Source: Zeimonas sp003577305
GTDB taxonomy: Bacteria > Pseudomonadota > Gammaproteobacteria > Burkholderiales > Burkholderiaceae_E
Reading direction: 5' to 3'
Assembly (NCBI GenBank): GCA_030263385.1
Contig: SZOX01000020.1
Coordinates: forward strand, 62,001 to 126,000
Length of the DNA: 64,000 nt
Shown piece after piece: positions 47,163-56,089 of the stretch; positions within the stretch are counted from its first letter, which is position 1, and each line of letters begins with the position of its first letter. Made by a program: the position numbers and the translations under genes. The notes beneath the pieces were generated by a model. That model was not told the origin of the DNA, searched no databases, and worked only from the letters and a program-made list of their open reading frames with translations.

Positions 47163-48248
47163 CTAGTAAGAGAACGGGTACAGCTTCCAGTAGGTCTTGA
47201 TCATCTTCCAGCGATGCGCGAGCCCGTCGGGCTCGAAGATGAGGAACAGCACGATCGCCAGGCCGATCGCGCCCTCCTTCACGAAGGCGAGGCCCTCGGT
47301 GAGCGCCGGAAACACGCCACCGAGGCCGCGCGACAGCGCCCCGATGCCCTCGGGCATCAGCACCATGAACGCGGTGCCGAGCAGCGTGCCCATCACGCTG
47401 CCCAGCCCGCCGATGATGATCATGCCGAGGAACTGGATCGACAGCAGGATGGTGAACGCCTCGGAGGACACGTAGCCGAGGTAGTGACCGAACAGCGCGC
47501 CGCCGATGCCGGCGTAGAACGCCGAGATGCCGAACGAGAGCACGCGGTAGCGGGTGAGGCCGATGCCCATCACCTCGGCCGAGAGATAGTGGTCGCGCAC
47601 CGCGATGAACGCGCGGCCGTCGCGGCTGCGCAGCAGGTTCGTGCCGAGCAGGTACATCACCACCACGTAGGCGAGCACCACGTAGAAGTAGCCGCGGTCG
47701 CCGCTGACCTCGTATCCGAAGATGCTGAACGGCTGCGCCAGCGTGCCGGCCGAGCCGCCGGTGAACCACTTCGCGCGCGCGAAGAAGTCTTCGAGGATGA
47801 ACTGCGCCGCGAAAGTGGCGATCGCCAGATACAGGCCCTTGATCCGCGCGGCCGGAATGCCGAACAGCAGGCCGACCAGAGTGGTCAGGACTCCGGCCAG
47901 CGGAATCGCCCAGAACACCGGCACGCCGAACGAGTTGCTCAGCCACGCCGACGCGAACGCACCGAAGCCGAAGAACGCCGCGTGCCCGAGCGAGATCTGT
48001 CCGGTGAACCCCACCAGGATGTTGATGCCCAGCGCGGCGATGCCGTAGTAGCCGATCTGGATCAGCAGGTTGAGCTCGTACTTGCCGAGCAGCTCGACGC
48101 CGCCGATCTTCAGCGGCGCCAGGCACAGCAGCACCAGCGCCGCGATCGCCACCGCCCGGGTGGCAGGCGTCGGGAAGATCGTGGTGTCCTTGCGGTACGT
48201 GGTCTTGTACTGGCCGCAGGGAATGAGCGCGGACGAAGTGGTTGCCAA
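47163..48248 (-). CDS. livM: LIV-type ABC transporter permease (LivM)
   Basis: A 361-residue permease with about ten membrane segments and the family loop LGLTRYRVLSFGISAFYAGIGGALFGHYLG-like region and the FTGQISLGHAAFFGFGAFASA motif near residue 85. It starts with TTG at 48248, supported by GAGAGG upstream, one base after the livH stop. It forms the transport channel with LivH; if livH is truly broken, the channel would be incomplete. Confidence 0.9.
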   Translation of the reverse strand: MATTSSALIPCGQYKTTYRKDTTIFPTPATRAVAIAALVLLCLAPLKIGGVELLGKYELNLLIQIGYYGIAALGINILVGFTGQISLGHAAFFGFGAFASAWLSNSFGVPVFWAIPLAGVLTTLVGLLFGIPAARIKGLYLAIATFAAQFILEDFFARAKWFTGGSAGTLAQPFSIFGYEVSGDRGYFYVVLAYVVVMYLLGTNLLRSRDGRAFIAVRDHYLSAEVMGIGLTRYRVLSFGISAFYAGIGGALFGHYLGYVSSEAFTILLSIQFLGMIIIGGLGSVMGTLLGTAFMVLMPEGIGALSRGLGGVFPALTEGLAFVKEGAIGLAIVLFLIFEPDGLAHRWKMIKTYWKLYPFSY

Positions 48249-48249
48249 C

Positions 48250-49123
48250 TCAGACCCTCTCGATCTGTTTCGTGCCGAACAGCCCGTACGGCTTGATCAT
48301 CAGGATGATGATCAGCGCGTAGAACGGCGCGACCGTGTACAGGTTGCCCAGGTTCAGGTACTGGCTGTCGGCGAACTCGGCGAGGTTCTCGAGCACGCCG
48401 ATGATCAGCCCGCCAAGGATCGCTCCGACGATCGAGTCGAGGCCGCCGAGGATGACGACCGGGAACACCTTGATGCCGAAGAACGACAGCGCCGAGGACA
48501 CGCCGTTGACCATGCCCACGACCACGCCGGCGAGCGCCGAGACCATCGCGGAGATCGCCCAGGCCATTGCGAACACCGACTTCACCGAGATGCCCAGGCT
48601 CTGCGCGACCTGCTGGTTGAACGCGGTGGCGCGCATCGCCAGGCCCAGCCGCGAGAACTTGAAGAACCAGCAGCGAGATCACCATCGACATGACGTACGG
48701 CGTCTGCACGTTCAGCCCGAGGATGTTGACCGCCTTCGTGCCGAACACCTCCGGGTAGGGCTTGGCCCAGACGCCGAAGATCCACTTCATCATCGCCGAG
48801 AAGAAGATCGACAGCCCGATCGTGACCATGATCACCGAGATGATCGGCTCGCCGATCATCGGCCTGAGCACGATCACCTGCAGCAGCACCCCGAACACCA
48901 TCATGAACGCGAGCGTGATCGGGAAGCCGATCCAGAACGGCAGCTGCCACGAAGTGAGCAGCCACCAGCAGACCCAGGCGCCGATCAGCAGGAACTCGCC
49001 CTGCGCGAAGTTGACGATCTGGGTCGACTTGTAGATCAGCACGAAGCACATCGCCACCACGCCGTACAGCGTGCCGATGATCAGGCCGTTGACCAGCAGC
49101 TGGACCAGCAGGTCGGTGTTCAT
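48250..49123 (-). pseudogene. livH: LIV-type ABC transporter permease LivH, frameshifted
   Basis: The first half (49123 to about 48670) encodes an intact N-terminus with NGLIIGTLYGVVAMCFVLIY and NFAQGEFLLIGAWVC. The second half (from about 48669 to 48250) encodes FFKFSRLGLAMRATAFNQQ onward in another frame. Between them the frame shifts near 48660-48676, in a membrane segment, and about seven residues expected by comparison with other LivH are missing, fitting a deletion of about 20 bases. Both halves look otherwise well conserved, so a very recent mutation or a sequence error is likely. Confidence 0.82.
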
Positions 49124-51081
49124 CGCGCCTCCAGTTCCGCGGGCTCGGCCGGCGCCGGCTTCGACGGCCGCGGCGGCTCGATCAGGGTCTCGAGCACCAG
49201 GTCGGTGCGGATTCTCGACGTGGTGCCGTCCTGGAAAGTGATCGTCGTGTCGACGTGCACGCTCGAACGGTCGGAGTAGATCGCGTCGATGATGTCCGCG
49301 TACTTCTCGTTGATGACGCCGCGGCGCACCTTGCGGGTGCGCGTGAGTTCGCCGTCGTCGGCGTCGAGCTCCTTGTACAGCAGCACCAGCTTGTGGATGC
49401 GCTGCGGCTCGGGCAGCGAGGCATTGACCTTCTCGACCTCCTCGCGCAGCAGCCTGTAGACCCGCGGCTGCGCGGCGAGGCTGGTGTAGTTGGTGAACGC
49501 GATGCCGCGCTGCTCGGCCCACTTGGCGACGATCGAGTAGCGGATGCAGATGATCGCGGTCAGGTAGGGCTTGCCGTGGCCGAGGATCACCGCCTCGGCG
49601 ATGAACGGCGAGAACTTCAGCTTGTTCTCGATGAACATCGGCGAGAAGCGGGTGCCGGTCGATGTGGTGGCGAGGTCCTTGATGCGGTCGATCACCACCA
49701 GGTGCCCGTTCTCCTTCTTGATGTAGCCGGCATCGCCGGTGTGCATCCAGCCGTCGCGCAGGTCGGCGCGGGTGGCCTCCTCGTTCTTGTAGAAGCCCAG
49801 GAAAGTGCCGGCGCTGCGCGCGACGATCTCGCCGACGCCGTTGGCGTCGGGGTTGTCGATGCGCACTTCGGAGGTGTCGAAAGGCACGCCCACGGTGTCG
49901 AAGTCGACGTCGTCGGGCCGGTGGATCGTGTAGGCGCCCGACAGTTCGGTCTGCCCGTAGATCTGGCGCAGCGGCACCCCCATCGCCTGGAAGAAGCGGA
50001 AGGTCTCGGGGCCGAGCGCGGCGCCGCCGGTGGCCGCCGACTTCAGGTAAGTGAAGCCGAGCCGGTCGCGCAGCGCCCTGAACAGGATGAAGTCGGCGAG
50101 CTTCGAGCGGCGGCGCTGGTCGAGTGCGGCCAGCCCGAGCTTCATGCCCCATTCGAACATCTTCTGCTTGAACGGGGTCGCGTCCATGATGCGCGCGCGC
50201 ACGTCGGCGGCGATCTGCTCCCAGACGCGCGGCGCGAGCAGCACGAAAGTGGGACCGATCTCGCGCAGGTCGGCCATCTGCGTTTCGGGCTCCTCGACGA
50301 AGTTCACCGTGATGCGCGAGATCAGCGCCTGCGCCACCGCGTAGACCTGCTCCATGATCCAGGGCAGCGGCAGCATCGAAACGTAGTTGTCGGTGGGCAG
50401 TTTCGGGTCGGCGCGCAGGTACGACAGGCAGTGCGCGAGGAACGGCCCCGATTGCAGCATCGCCAGCTTCGGGTTCGAGACGGTGCCCGAGGTGGTGCAC
50501 AGCACCGCGACGTCTTCGCCCTTGCCCAGCGCCACCTCGGCCGCGAAGCGCCCGGGGTCGGCCGCCTCGACTTTCGCGGCCACCGCCTTGAGTTCCTCCC
50601 AGCTCATCAGCCTGGGGTCGTCGTACTTGCGCATGCCGCGCGGGTCGAAATAGATGATCCGCTCGATCGGCGCGGACGCGGTTTCGCCGACTTCGAGCAG
50701 CTTGTCGACCTGTTCCTCGTCTTCGGCGAGCACGATGCGCACCTGCGCGTAGTCGAGCAGGTAGGCGACCTCCTGGTTCAGCGCGTCGTGGTAGATGCCG
50801 AGCGTCATGCAGCCGATCGCGTGGGCCGCGATCTCGCCCCAGAGCATCTCGGGACGGTTCTTGCCGATGAGGCTCACCGTCTCGCCGCGCCGCACGCCCA
50901 GCCCGTGGAGGCCGAGCGCGATCTCTTTCACCCGCGCCAGGTAGTCGGACCAGGTGAACTCGTTCCAGATGCCGAATTCCTTCTCGCGGATCGCGACCTC
51001 CGCCGGCCAGCGCGTCGCGTTGTGCACCAGCAGCTTCGGGAAGGTGTCGTGCTGGACGACGTCGCCGTACTCGGGCTGCAT
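49120..51081 (-). CDS. Long-chain-type AMP-forming acyl-CoA ligase
   Basis: A 653-residue adenylate-forming ligase of the long-chain fatty acyl-CoA synthetase type. The P-loop is CTTSGTVSNPKLAM (Val-Ser where Thr-Gly is usual), followed by YGQTELSGAYT, HTGDAGYIKKENGHL and DRIKDL near the C-terminal hinge. It activates a carboxylic acid to its CoA ester. It sits between livG and livH and overlaps livH by 4 bases, indicating activation coupled to uptake. Confidence 0.88.
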   Translation of the reverse strand: MQPEYGDVVQHDTFPKLLVHNATRWPAEVAIREKEFGIWNEFTWSDYLARVKEIALGLHGLGVRRGETVSLIGKNRPEMLWGEIAAHAIGCMTLGIYHDALNQEVAYLLDYAQVRIVLAEDEEQVDKLLEVGETASAPIERIIYFDPRGMRKYDDPRLMSWEELKAVAAKVEAADPGRFAAEVALGKGEDVAVLCTTSGTVSNPKLAMLQSGPFLAHCLSYLRADPKLPTDNYVSMLPLPWIMEQVYAVAQALISRITVNFVEEPETQMADLREIGPTFVLLAPRVWEQIAADVRARIMDATPFKQKMFEWGMKLGLAALDQRRRSKLADFILFRALRDRLGFTYLKSAATGGAALGPETFRFFQAMGVPLRQIYGQTELSGAYTIHRPDDVDFDTVGVPFDTSEVRIDNPDANGVGEIVARSAGTFLGFYKNEEATRADLRDGWMHTGDAGYIKKENGHLVVIDRIKDLATTSTGTRFSPMFIENKLKFSPFIAEAVILGHGKPYLTAIICIRYSIVAKWAEQRGIAFTNYTSLAAQPRVYRLLREEVEKVNASLPEPQRIHKLVLLYKELDADDGELTRTRKVRRGVINEKYADIIDAIYSDRSSVHVDTTITFQDGTTSRIRTDLVLETLIEPPRPSKPAPAEPAELEAR

Positions 51082-51879
51082 TCAGACGGCTCCCGCTTCG
51101 TCTTCGACGCCGAGGTAGGCGCGCTTGACGTGCTCGTTGTCCATGATGTCGTGCGGCAGGCCGTCGGCGATGACCCGCCCGAAATCGAGCACCATGACGC
51201 GATGCGAGATGTCCATGACGACGCCCATGTCGTGCTCGATCATGATCACCGTCATGCCCCATTCCTCGTTGAGGTCGACGACGTAGCGGGCCATGTCCTC
51301 CTTTTCCTCGAGGTTCATGCCGGCCATCGGCTCGTCGAGCAGGATCAGGTCGGGCTTGACCGCGATCGCCCGGGCGAGCTCGACGCGCTTGCGCAGGCCG
51401 TAGGAGAGCGTGCCGGCCACCGCCTTGCGGATGTGGCTGATCTCGAGGAAGTCGATGATGTCCTCGACGCGGCGCCGGTGCTCGATCTCCTCCTTCTGCG
51501 CGCCGCCCACCCAGTAGAGCGCGCCGCCGAGGAAGTTGTTCTTCAGCAGGTGATGGCGCCCGACCATGATGTTGTCGAGCACCGTCATGTGGCTGAACAG
51601 CGCCAGGTTCTGGAAAGTGCGCCCCAGGCCGAGCGATGCGCGCTGGTTCGGCGTGAGGCGGGTGATGTCGCGGCCCTTGAAGAAAACCTGGCCGGCGGTG
51701 GGCGAGTAGCGGCCCGAAATGCAGTTGAGCATCGAGGTCTTGCCCGCGCCGTTCGGGCCGATGATGGAGAACAGCTCGCCCTGGCGTACGTGAAAGCTCA
51801 CGTCGCTCAGCGCCTTCACCCCGCCGAACTGCAGCGAGATTGCTTTCGCCTCGAGAATCGGTGTCGCTTCGCCCTGCAA
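51082..51879 (-). CDS. livG: LIV-type ABC transporter ATPase (LivG)
   Basis: A 265-residue ABC ATPase with Walker A GPNGAGKTSM, the Gln loop GRTFQNLALF, signature LSYGLRKRVELA and Walker B LILLDEPMAGMN. It has the LivG-type insertion. The TTG at 51879 is chosen because AGGGAGG lies 7 bases upstream; an ATG at 51918 would add 13 unconserved residues. It heads the operon and is divergent from the Crp-family regulator. Confidence 0.91.
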   Translation of the reverse strand: MQGEATPILEAKAISLQFGGVKALSDVSFHVRQGELFSIIGPNGAGKTSMLNCISGRYSPTAGQVFFKGRDITRLTPNQRASLGLGRTFQNLALFSHMTVLDNIMVGRHHLLKNNFLGGALYWVGGAQKEEIEHRRRVEDIIDFLEISHIRKAVAGTLSYGLRKRVELARAIAVKPDLILLDEPMAGMNLEEKEDMARYVVDLNEEWGMTVIMIEHDMGVVMDISHRVMVLDFGRVIADGLPHDIMDNEHVKRAYLGVEDEAGAV

Positions 51880-51985
51880 CTGCCTGCCTCCCTGGGGCCG
51901 TCGATGCGCGGCCTGCATCGCGCGCGCGCCGGGGTACCGGCGTCACGGCTGCAGCGGTCAGTCTAAGGCAGCCTGCACAGTATAG

Positions 51986-52003
51986 TTGTCATCCGTCCGA
52001 CAA
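51986..52003 (+). promoter_or_regulatory. Inverted repeat in the livG/regulator gap
   Basis: TTGTC-N8-GACAA lies just after a TATAGT hexamer (51981-51986) in the 152-base gap between divergent livG and the Crp-family gene. It is a possible operator; the 5-base arms are short, so support is weak. Confidence 0.35.
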
Positions 52004-52031
52004 ACTCAGGGAAAACAGGGAGATCCTGCGG

Positions 52032-52706
52032 TTGAGCGCCTTCGACGACCTGCTCGAACTGTCGCCGTGGATGCGTGCGCTTGATGCAACGCAACATGAA
52101 CGCTTGCGCGACGACCTCGTCGAACGCCGCATCGCCTGCGGCGGCTTCGTCTGCCGCAAGGGCGAGCCGGTCGAGCACTGGATCGGCGTCATCGAGGGCC
52201 TGGTCAAGATCAGCAGCGTGTCGTCCGGCGGCAAGGCGGTCACCTTCACCGGCGTCGCGCCCGGCGGCTGGTTCGGCGAAGGCTCGATGCTGAAGGACGA
52301 GCCGCGCCGCTACGACGGCGTGGCGCTGCGCGACAGCCGCATCGCGTACCTGCCGCGTGCCACTTTCCAGTGGCTGCTCGACACCAGCATCGCGTTCAAC
52401 CGCCACCTCCTGATCCAGCTGAACGAGCGGCTCGGCCAGTTCATCGGCACGGTGGAGATCGACCGCCTGCTCGGCCCCGACGCGCGCGTGGCGCGCTGCC
52501 TGGCCCAGTTGTTCAACCCGCTGCTCTATCCGGGCCTGGGCCGCAAGCTCGGAATCTCGCAGGGCGAGATCGGCTACCTCACCGGCCTGTCGCGCCAGCG
52601 CGTGAACCAGGCGCTGCGCCGGCTCGAGGGCATCGGCCTGCTGAAGGTCGAGTACGGCAGCGTGACCGTGCTGTCGGTGGACGGGCTGCGCGAGTTCGAA
52701 GACTAG
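52032..52706 (+). CDS. Crp/Fnr-family transcriptional regulator
   Basis: A 224-residue regulator: cyclic-nucleotide-binding-like domain (about 20-130, with GGWFGEGSMLKDEPRRYDG) and a C-terminal winged helix (SQGEIGYLTGLSRQRVNQALRRLE). It lacks the N-terminal cysteine cluster of oxygen-sensing FNR, so any effector is unknown. The TTG at 52032 has AGGGAG upstream and gives a normal length. Divergent from the transporter operon, it probably controls it. Confidence 0.85.
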   Translation: MSAFDDLLELSPWMRALDATQHERLRDDLVERRIACGGFVCRKGEPVEHWIGVIEGLVKISSVSSGGKAVTFTGVAPGGWFGEGSMLKDEPRRYDGVALRDSRIAYLPRATFQWLLDTSIAFNRHLLIQLNERLGQFIGTVEIDRLLGPDARVARCLAQLFNPLLYPGLGRKLGISQGEIGYLTGLSRQRVNQALRRLEGIGLLKVEYGSVTVLSVDGLREFED

Positions 52707-53347
52707 GGCGCATCGGCCAGGCGCGCGAGCACCACCTGCAGTTCGGCGAACCCCGCGGGGTGCACGTGCCGCGGATACGGCGGCCGCGGCCACTGCCAGA
52801 GCCCGGCCGGAAACAGCGCACGCACCGCGTTGACGTCGCAGTGGTACGGCGGCCCCTCGATGCGCCCCTCGTACCGGCCCTCGCGTTCGACCTGCACCGC
52901 CAGCAGGATCATCGTGCCGCCGGGCCGCAGCCATGCCGCCAGGCGCCGGGCGTAGGCGCCCCAGAGGTCGGGATGCAGTGCGCACAGGCAGGCCTGGTCC
53001 CAGATCGCGTCGAACGCAGCCGCCGGCGTCCAGTCGAGCAGATCGGCCTGGAGCACTTCGGCGGACAGCCCCGCCTGCGCGAGCCGCGCACGCGTGAGTT
53101 CGACCGCCGCCGGCGCGTAGTCGACCCCCACCGGGTGCAGCCCGCTCGCGGCGAGCTGCTCCACCTCGTAGCCGGCGCCGCAACCGGGCACCAGCACCCG
53201 TGCCCCGGACGCGAGCAGCCCGCTCGCCACCAGCGGTGCGAGCGCGGGATTGACCGCCCCGCGATCCCAGGGCGTGCGCTGCGACTCGAAGCGCTGCTGC
53301 CAGAACGCCAGCGTCGGGCCGGCCGGCTGCGCCGCCGATGCGTTCAC
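52703..53347 (-). CDS. TPMT-like SAM-dependent methyltransferase
   Basis: A 214-residue class I methyltransferase of the thiopurine methyltransferase family. FWQQRFESQRTPWDRG is the family N-terminal motif and VLVPGCGAGYEVEQLA is the SAM-binding motif I. Bacterial members methylate metalloids such as selenium or tellurium, or thiols; substrate unknown. The GTG start overlaps the next upstream gene's stop by 4 bases, and its end overlaps the Crp gene end by 4 bases. Confidence 0.85.
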   Translation of the reverse strand: MNASAAQPAGPTLAFWQQRFESQRTPWDRGAVNPALAPLVASGLLASGARVLVPGCGAGYEVEQLAASGLHPVGVDYAPAAVELTRARLAQAGLSAEVLQADLLDWTPAAAFDAIWDQACLCALHPDLWGAYARRLAAWLRPGGTMILLAVQVEREGRYEGRIEGPPYHCDVNAVRALFPAGLWQWPRPPYPRHVHPAGFAELQVVLARLADAP

Positions 53348-54198
53348 TTGTCGTATCGGTAGAAGCCGCGGCCTGTCTTGCGCCCGAGCAGCCCGGCGTC
53401 GACCATCTCGCGCAGCAGCGGGGCCGGCCGGTACTTCGGGTCGTTGAAGCCGCCGTAGAGCACTTCCATCACGGCCAGCTGCACGTCCAGCCCGATCAGG
53501 TCGCACAACGCGAGCGGGCCGATCGGATGGTTGCAACCGAGCTTCATGCCCGCGTCGATCTCCTCGGCGCTCGCCAGGCCCTCCTGCAACGCGAAGATCG
53601 CCTCGTTGATCATCGGGCAGAGGATCCGGTTGACCACGAAGCCGGCGCTGTTCTTCACGCCGATCGGAGTCTTGCCCAGCCGCTGCGCCAGTTCGGTGAC
53701 CGCGGCCACCGTCTCGTCCGAAGTGCGCAGCCCGCGAATCACCTCGACCAGCGCCATCACCGGCACCGGGTTGAAGAAATGCATGCCGACGAACCGCTCC
53801 GGCCGATGCGTCGAGGCGGCCAGCCGCGTGATCGAGATCGACGAGGTGTTCGTCGCAACGATCGCCGACGGCTTCACGATGCCCTCGAGGTTCTTCAGGA
53901 TCCGCACCTTCAGTTCCTCGTTCTCGGTGGCCGCCTCGATCACCAGGTCGGCCGGGGCGAGGTCTTCGGGCCGCGTGGTGGCGCGGATCCGCGACAGGAT
54001 CCCGAGCTTGCGCGCCTCGTCGATCGAGCCCTTCTTCACCAGGCGATCGAGCGAGCCCGACACCGTCTTCAGCCCGCGCTCGAGCGCGGCCTCGTTCACG
54101 TCCTGCATCACTGCGTCGATGCCGGAAGCGGCGCAGGCCTGGGCAATGCCGCTGCCCATCGTGCCGGCGCCGATGATTCCCACCGTCTGGATGGTCAT
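53344..54198 (-). CDS. 3-hydroxybutyryl-CoA dehydrogenase
   Basis: A 284-residue enzyme with the NAD-binding IGAGTMGSGIAQACA, catalytic His in GMHFFNPVP and conserved NSAGFVVNRIL. It interconverts acetoacetyl-CoA and 3-hydroxybutyryl-CoA in short-chain fatty acid metabolism. Length and motifs match Hbd/PaaH enzymes. It is the upstream partner of the methyltransferase gene. Confidence 0.93.
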   Translation of the reverse strand: MTIQTVGIIGAGTMGSGIAQACAASGIDAVMQDVNEAALERGLKTVSGSLDRLVKKGSIDEARKLGILSRIRATTRPEDLAPADLVIEAATENEELKVRILKNLEGIVKPSAIVATNTSSISITRLAASTHRPERFVGMHFFNPVPVMALVEVIRGLRTSDETVAAVTELAQRLGKTPIGVKNSAGFVVNRILCPMINEAIFALQEGLASAEEIDAGMKLGCNHPIGPLALCDLIGLDVQLAVMEVLYGGFNDPKYRPAPLLREMVDAGLLGRKTGRGFYRYDK

Positions 54199-54275
54199 GG
54201 CTGGGGTCCTCGAGACTGCCGCGAAAACCGGCATTCTATCGGTCCGGGAGCCGGCGCCGAGTGCTTCACACCCTC

Positions 54276-55493
54276 TCAGCCCGTGCGGGCCGAAAACCCC
54301 GCCGCGGCAAGACGCGCGAGAAGCTGCGCCACGTGGGCCGGGCCGCGCGCCTGGAGGACGATCTCGACCTCGACGCGTTGCGCGCCGATGCTGCCGAACG
54401 CGCGCTCGTGCCGGATCTCCTCGACGTTGGCCCGTTCGTCGGCCAGCAGCGCGGTGACTTGCGCGAGTGCGCCCGGGACGTCGCGAATGTCGACGTAGAG
54501 CCGGGCGAGCCGGCCCGAACGGACCATCCCGCGCTCGATGATCGAGGCGAGCAGCAGCGGATCGATGTTGCCGCCCGACAGGACCAGGCCGACGCGCCGG
54601 CCGCGGAAGTGCGCCGGGTGCCGCAGCAGTGCCGCCAGCGGCACCGCGCCAGCCCCTTCGGCCACGGTCTTCTCGATCTCGAGCAGCATCAGCACCGCCT
54701 GCTCGACGTCGCCTTCGTCGACCAGCAGCATCCTGTCGACGCGCTCGCGGATGACCGGCAGCGTGCGCTCGCCCAGGCGATCGACCGCGATGCCCTCGGC
54801 AATCGAGCCGGCACCCAGCGGATGGTGGCCGCCCTCGATCGCGTCGTGCACCAGCGCGAAGCGCTCCATCTGCACGCCGGTCACCCGGATGCCCGGCTTC
54901 AGGTGCTTCGCGGCAGTGGCGATCCCGGCAATCATGCCGCCTCCACCGACCGGCACCACCAGGTCGTCGAGCCCGGGGCAGGCGGTCAGCATCTCGATGC
55001 CGATCGTCCCCTGGCCGGCGATGACCGCGTCGTCGTCGAACGGATCGATCATCGTCAGCCCGCGCGCCGCCGCGAGCGCCAGGCCGTGTTCGCGCGCCTG
55101 GTCGAAGCGCTCGCCGTGCAGCACCACCTCGGCGCCGAATTCGCGCGTGCGCTCGATCTTCACCGACGGAGTGAAGCGCGGCATCACGATCGTCGCCGGC
55201 ACGCCGAGCCGGCTCGCGTGCCAGGCCACCCCCTGCGCGTGGTTGCCGGCCGAGACCGCGAGCACGCCGCGCTTGCGCTCGCCCGCACCGAGCAGCGCGA
55301 GACGGTTCAGTGCACCGCGCTCCTTGAACGAAGCGGTGAACTGCAGGTTCTCGAACTTCAGGAACACCTCGGCACCGGTGATCTGCGACAAGGTGCGCGA
55401 GTGCAGGCAGGGCGTGTGTTCCACCTGGCCCGCGAGCCGCGCGGCGGCGGCCTCGATGGCGGCGAAGTCCGGGGGCGCTGTCGGTGCCGCCAC
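54276..55493 (-). CDS. ilvA: Threonine ammonia-lyase with ACT domain
   Basis: A 405-residue fold-type II PLP enzyme. The PLP-binding Lys lies in QFTASFKERGALN, and the phosphate-binding glycine loop in VPVGGGGMIAG. A C-terminal ACT-like domain (about 330-405) suggests allosteric control. It converts threonine to 2-oxobutyrate and ammonia, either for isoleucine synthesis or threonine catabolism. It starts with GTG one base after the SH3 gene. Confidence 0.9.
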   Translation of the reverse strand: MAAPTAPPDFAAIEAAAARLAGQVEHTPCLHSRTLSQITGAEVFLKFENLQFTASFKERGALNRLALLGAGERKRGVLAVSAGNHAQGVAWHASRLGVPATIVMPRFTPSVKIERTREFGAEVVLHGERFDQAREHGLALAAARGLTMIDPFDDDAVIAGQGTIGIEMLTACPGLDDLVVPVGGGGMIAGIATAAKHLKPGIRVTGVQMERFALVHDAIEGGHHPLGAGSIAEGIAVDRLGERTLPVIRERVDRMLLVDEGDVEQAVLMLLEIEKTVAEGAGAVPLAALLRHPAHFRGRRVGLVLSGGNIDPLLLASIIERGMVRSGRLARLYVDIRDVPGALAQVTALLADERANVEEIRHERAFGSIGAQRVEVEIVLQARGPAHVAQLLARLAAAGFSARTG

Positions 55494-55955
55494 CTACCAG
55501 CCCCAGGTCAGGCGCCGCGCGATCCAGCCCACCTGGCCGCTGTCGCTGCGAATGCGGATCCAGTCGGCGCGACGCGCCAGGGTGCGCAGCACTTCGCCGT
55601 AGCCGGCCTTGCCGACGATGCGGCTGCGCAGGTCCGGTGCGCTGCGGATGTTGGCAACCTTCGTCTTCACGACCACGTGCGGCGTCTTGCCGGTGAGCGA
55701 ACGGTGGACCCAGCCTTCGTCGCTCTCGAAGTCTCGCACCCGCAGCCACTGGCCCTTGCGCGCGAGCACCTCGAGCGGGTAGCCGCGTCCGAGGATCCAG
55801 GTGACCTCGTGCGAAGTGCCGGGGCCGGAGCGCAGGTTGACCTCGGGGCGCGCGATGCTGACCATTTCGCGAGCCTGGGCGGCCTGCACGAACAGAAGCG
55901 ACAGCAGCGCGAGAATGAAGGTCGCGAAGGCTGGCAATCGTCGGGTCCCGGTCAT
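55494..55955 (-). CDS. Secreted protein with two bacterial SH3 domains
   Basis: A 153-residue exported protein: signal peptide to about residue 28, then two SH3b repeats, the first beginning VNLRSGPGTSHEV and the second ANIRSAPDLRSRI. SH3b domains usually bind peptidoglycan or metal ions in the periplasm. No catalytic domain is present, so it is probably a targeting or structural protein. It directly precedes the threonine ammonia-lyase gene in one transcript. Confidence 0.85.
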   Translation of the reverse strand: MTGTRRLPAFATFILALLSLLFVQAAQAREMVSIARPEVNLRSGPGTSHEVTWILGRGYPLEVLARKGQWLRVRDFESDEGWVHRSLTGKTPHVVVKTKVANIRSAPDLRSRIVGKAGYGEVLRTLARRADWIRIRSDSGQVGWIARRLTWGW

Positions 55956-56089
55956 CCCATCTCCCTGCAGAGCGGTGAAGTGGCCGGCCCGGCCCCTGGC
56001 CGGGTCGGGTCGGGTCGATTCTAGTGCGCACTCGCGGCAAGGGTCGGCGGCGCCGCCCGCCGCGCGCAGCGTGCGCGCTCACTGCCCGT

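Noticed and set aside
52032..52706. The Crp/Fnr-family protein as the oxygen sensor acting at the fix FNR box
   Set aside because: It has no N-terminal four-cysteine cluster; its only cysteines near the N-terminus are in the nucleotide-domain region.
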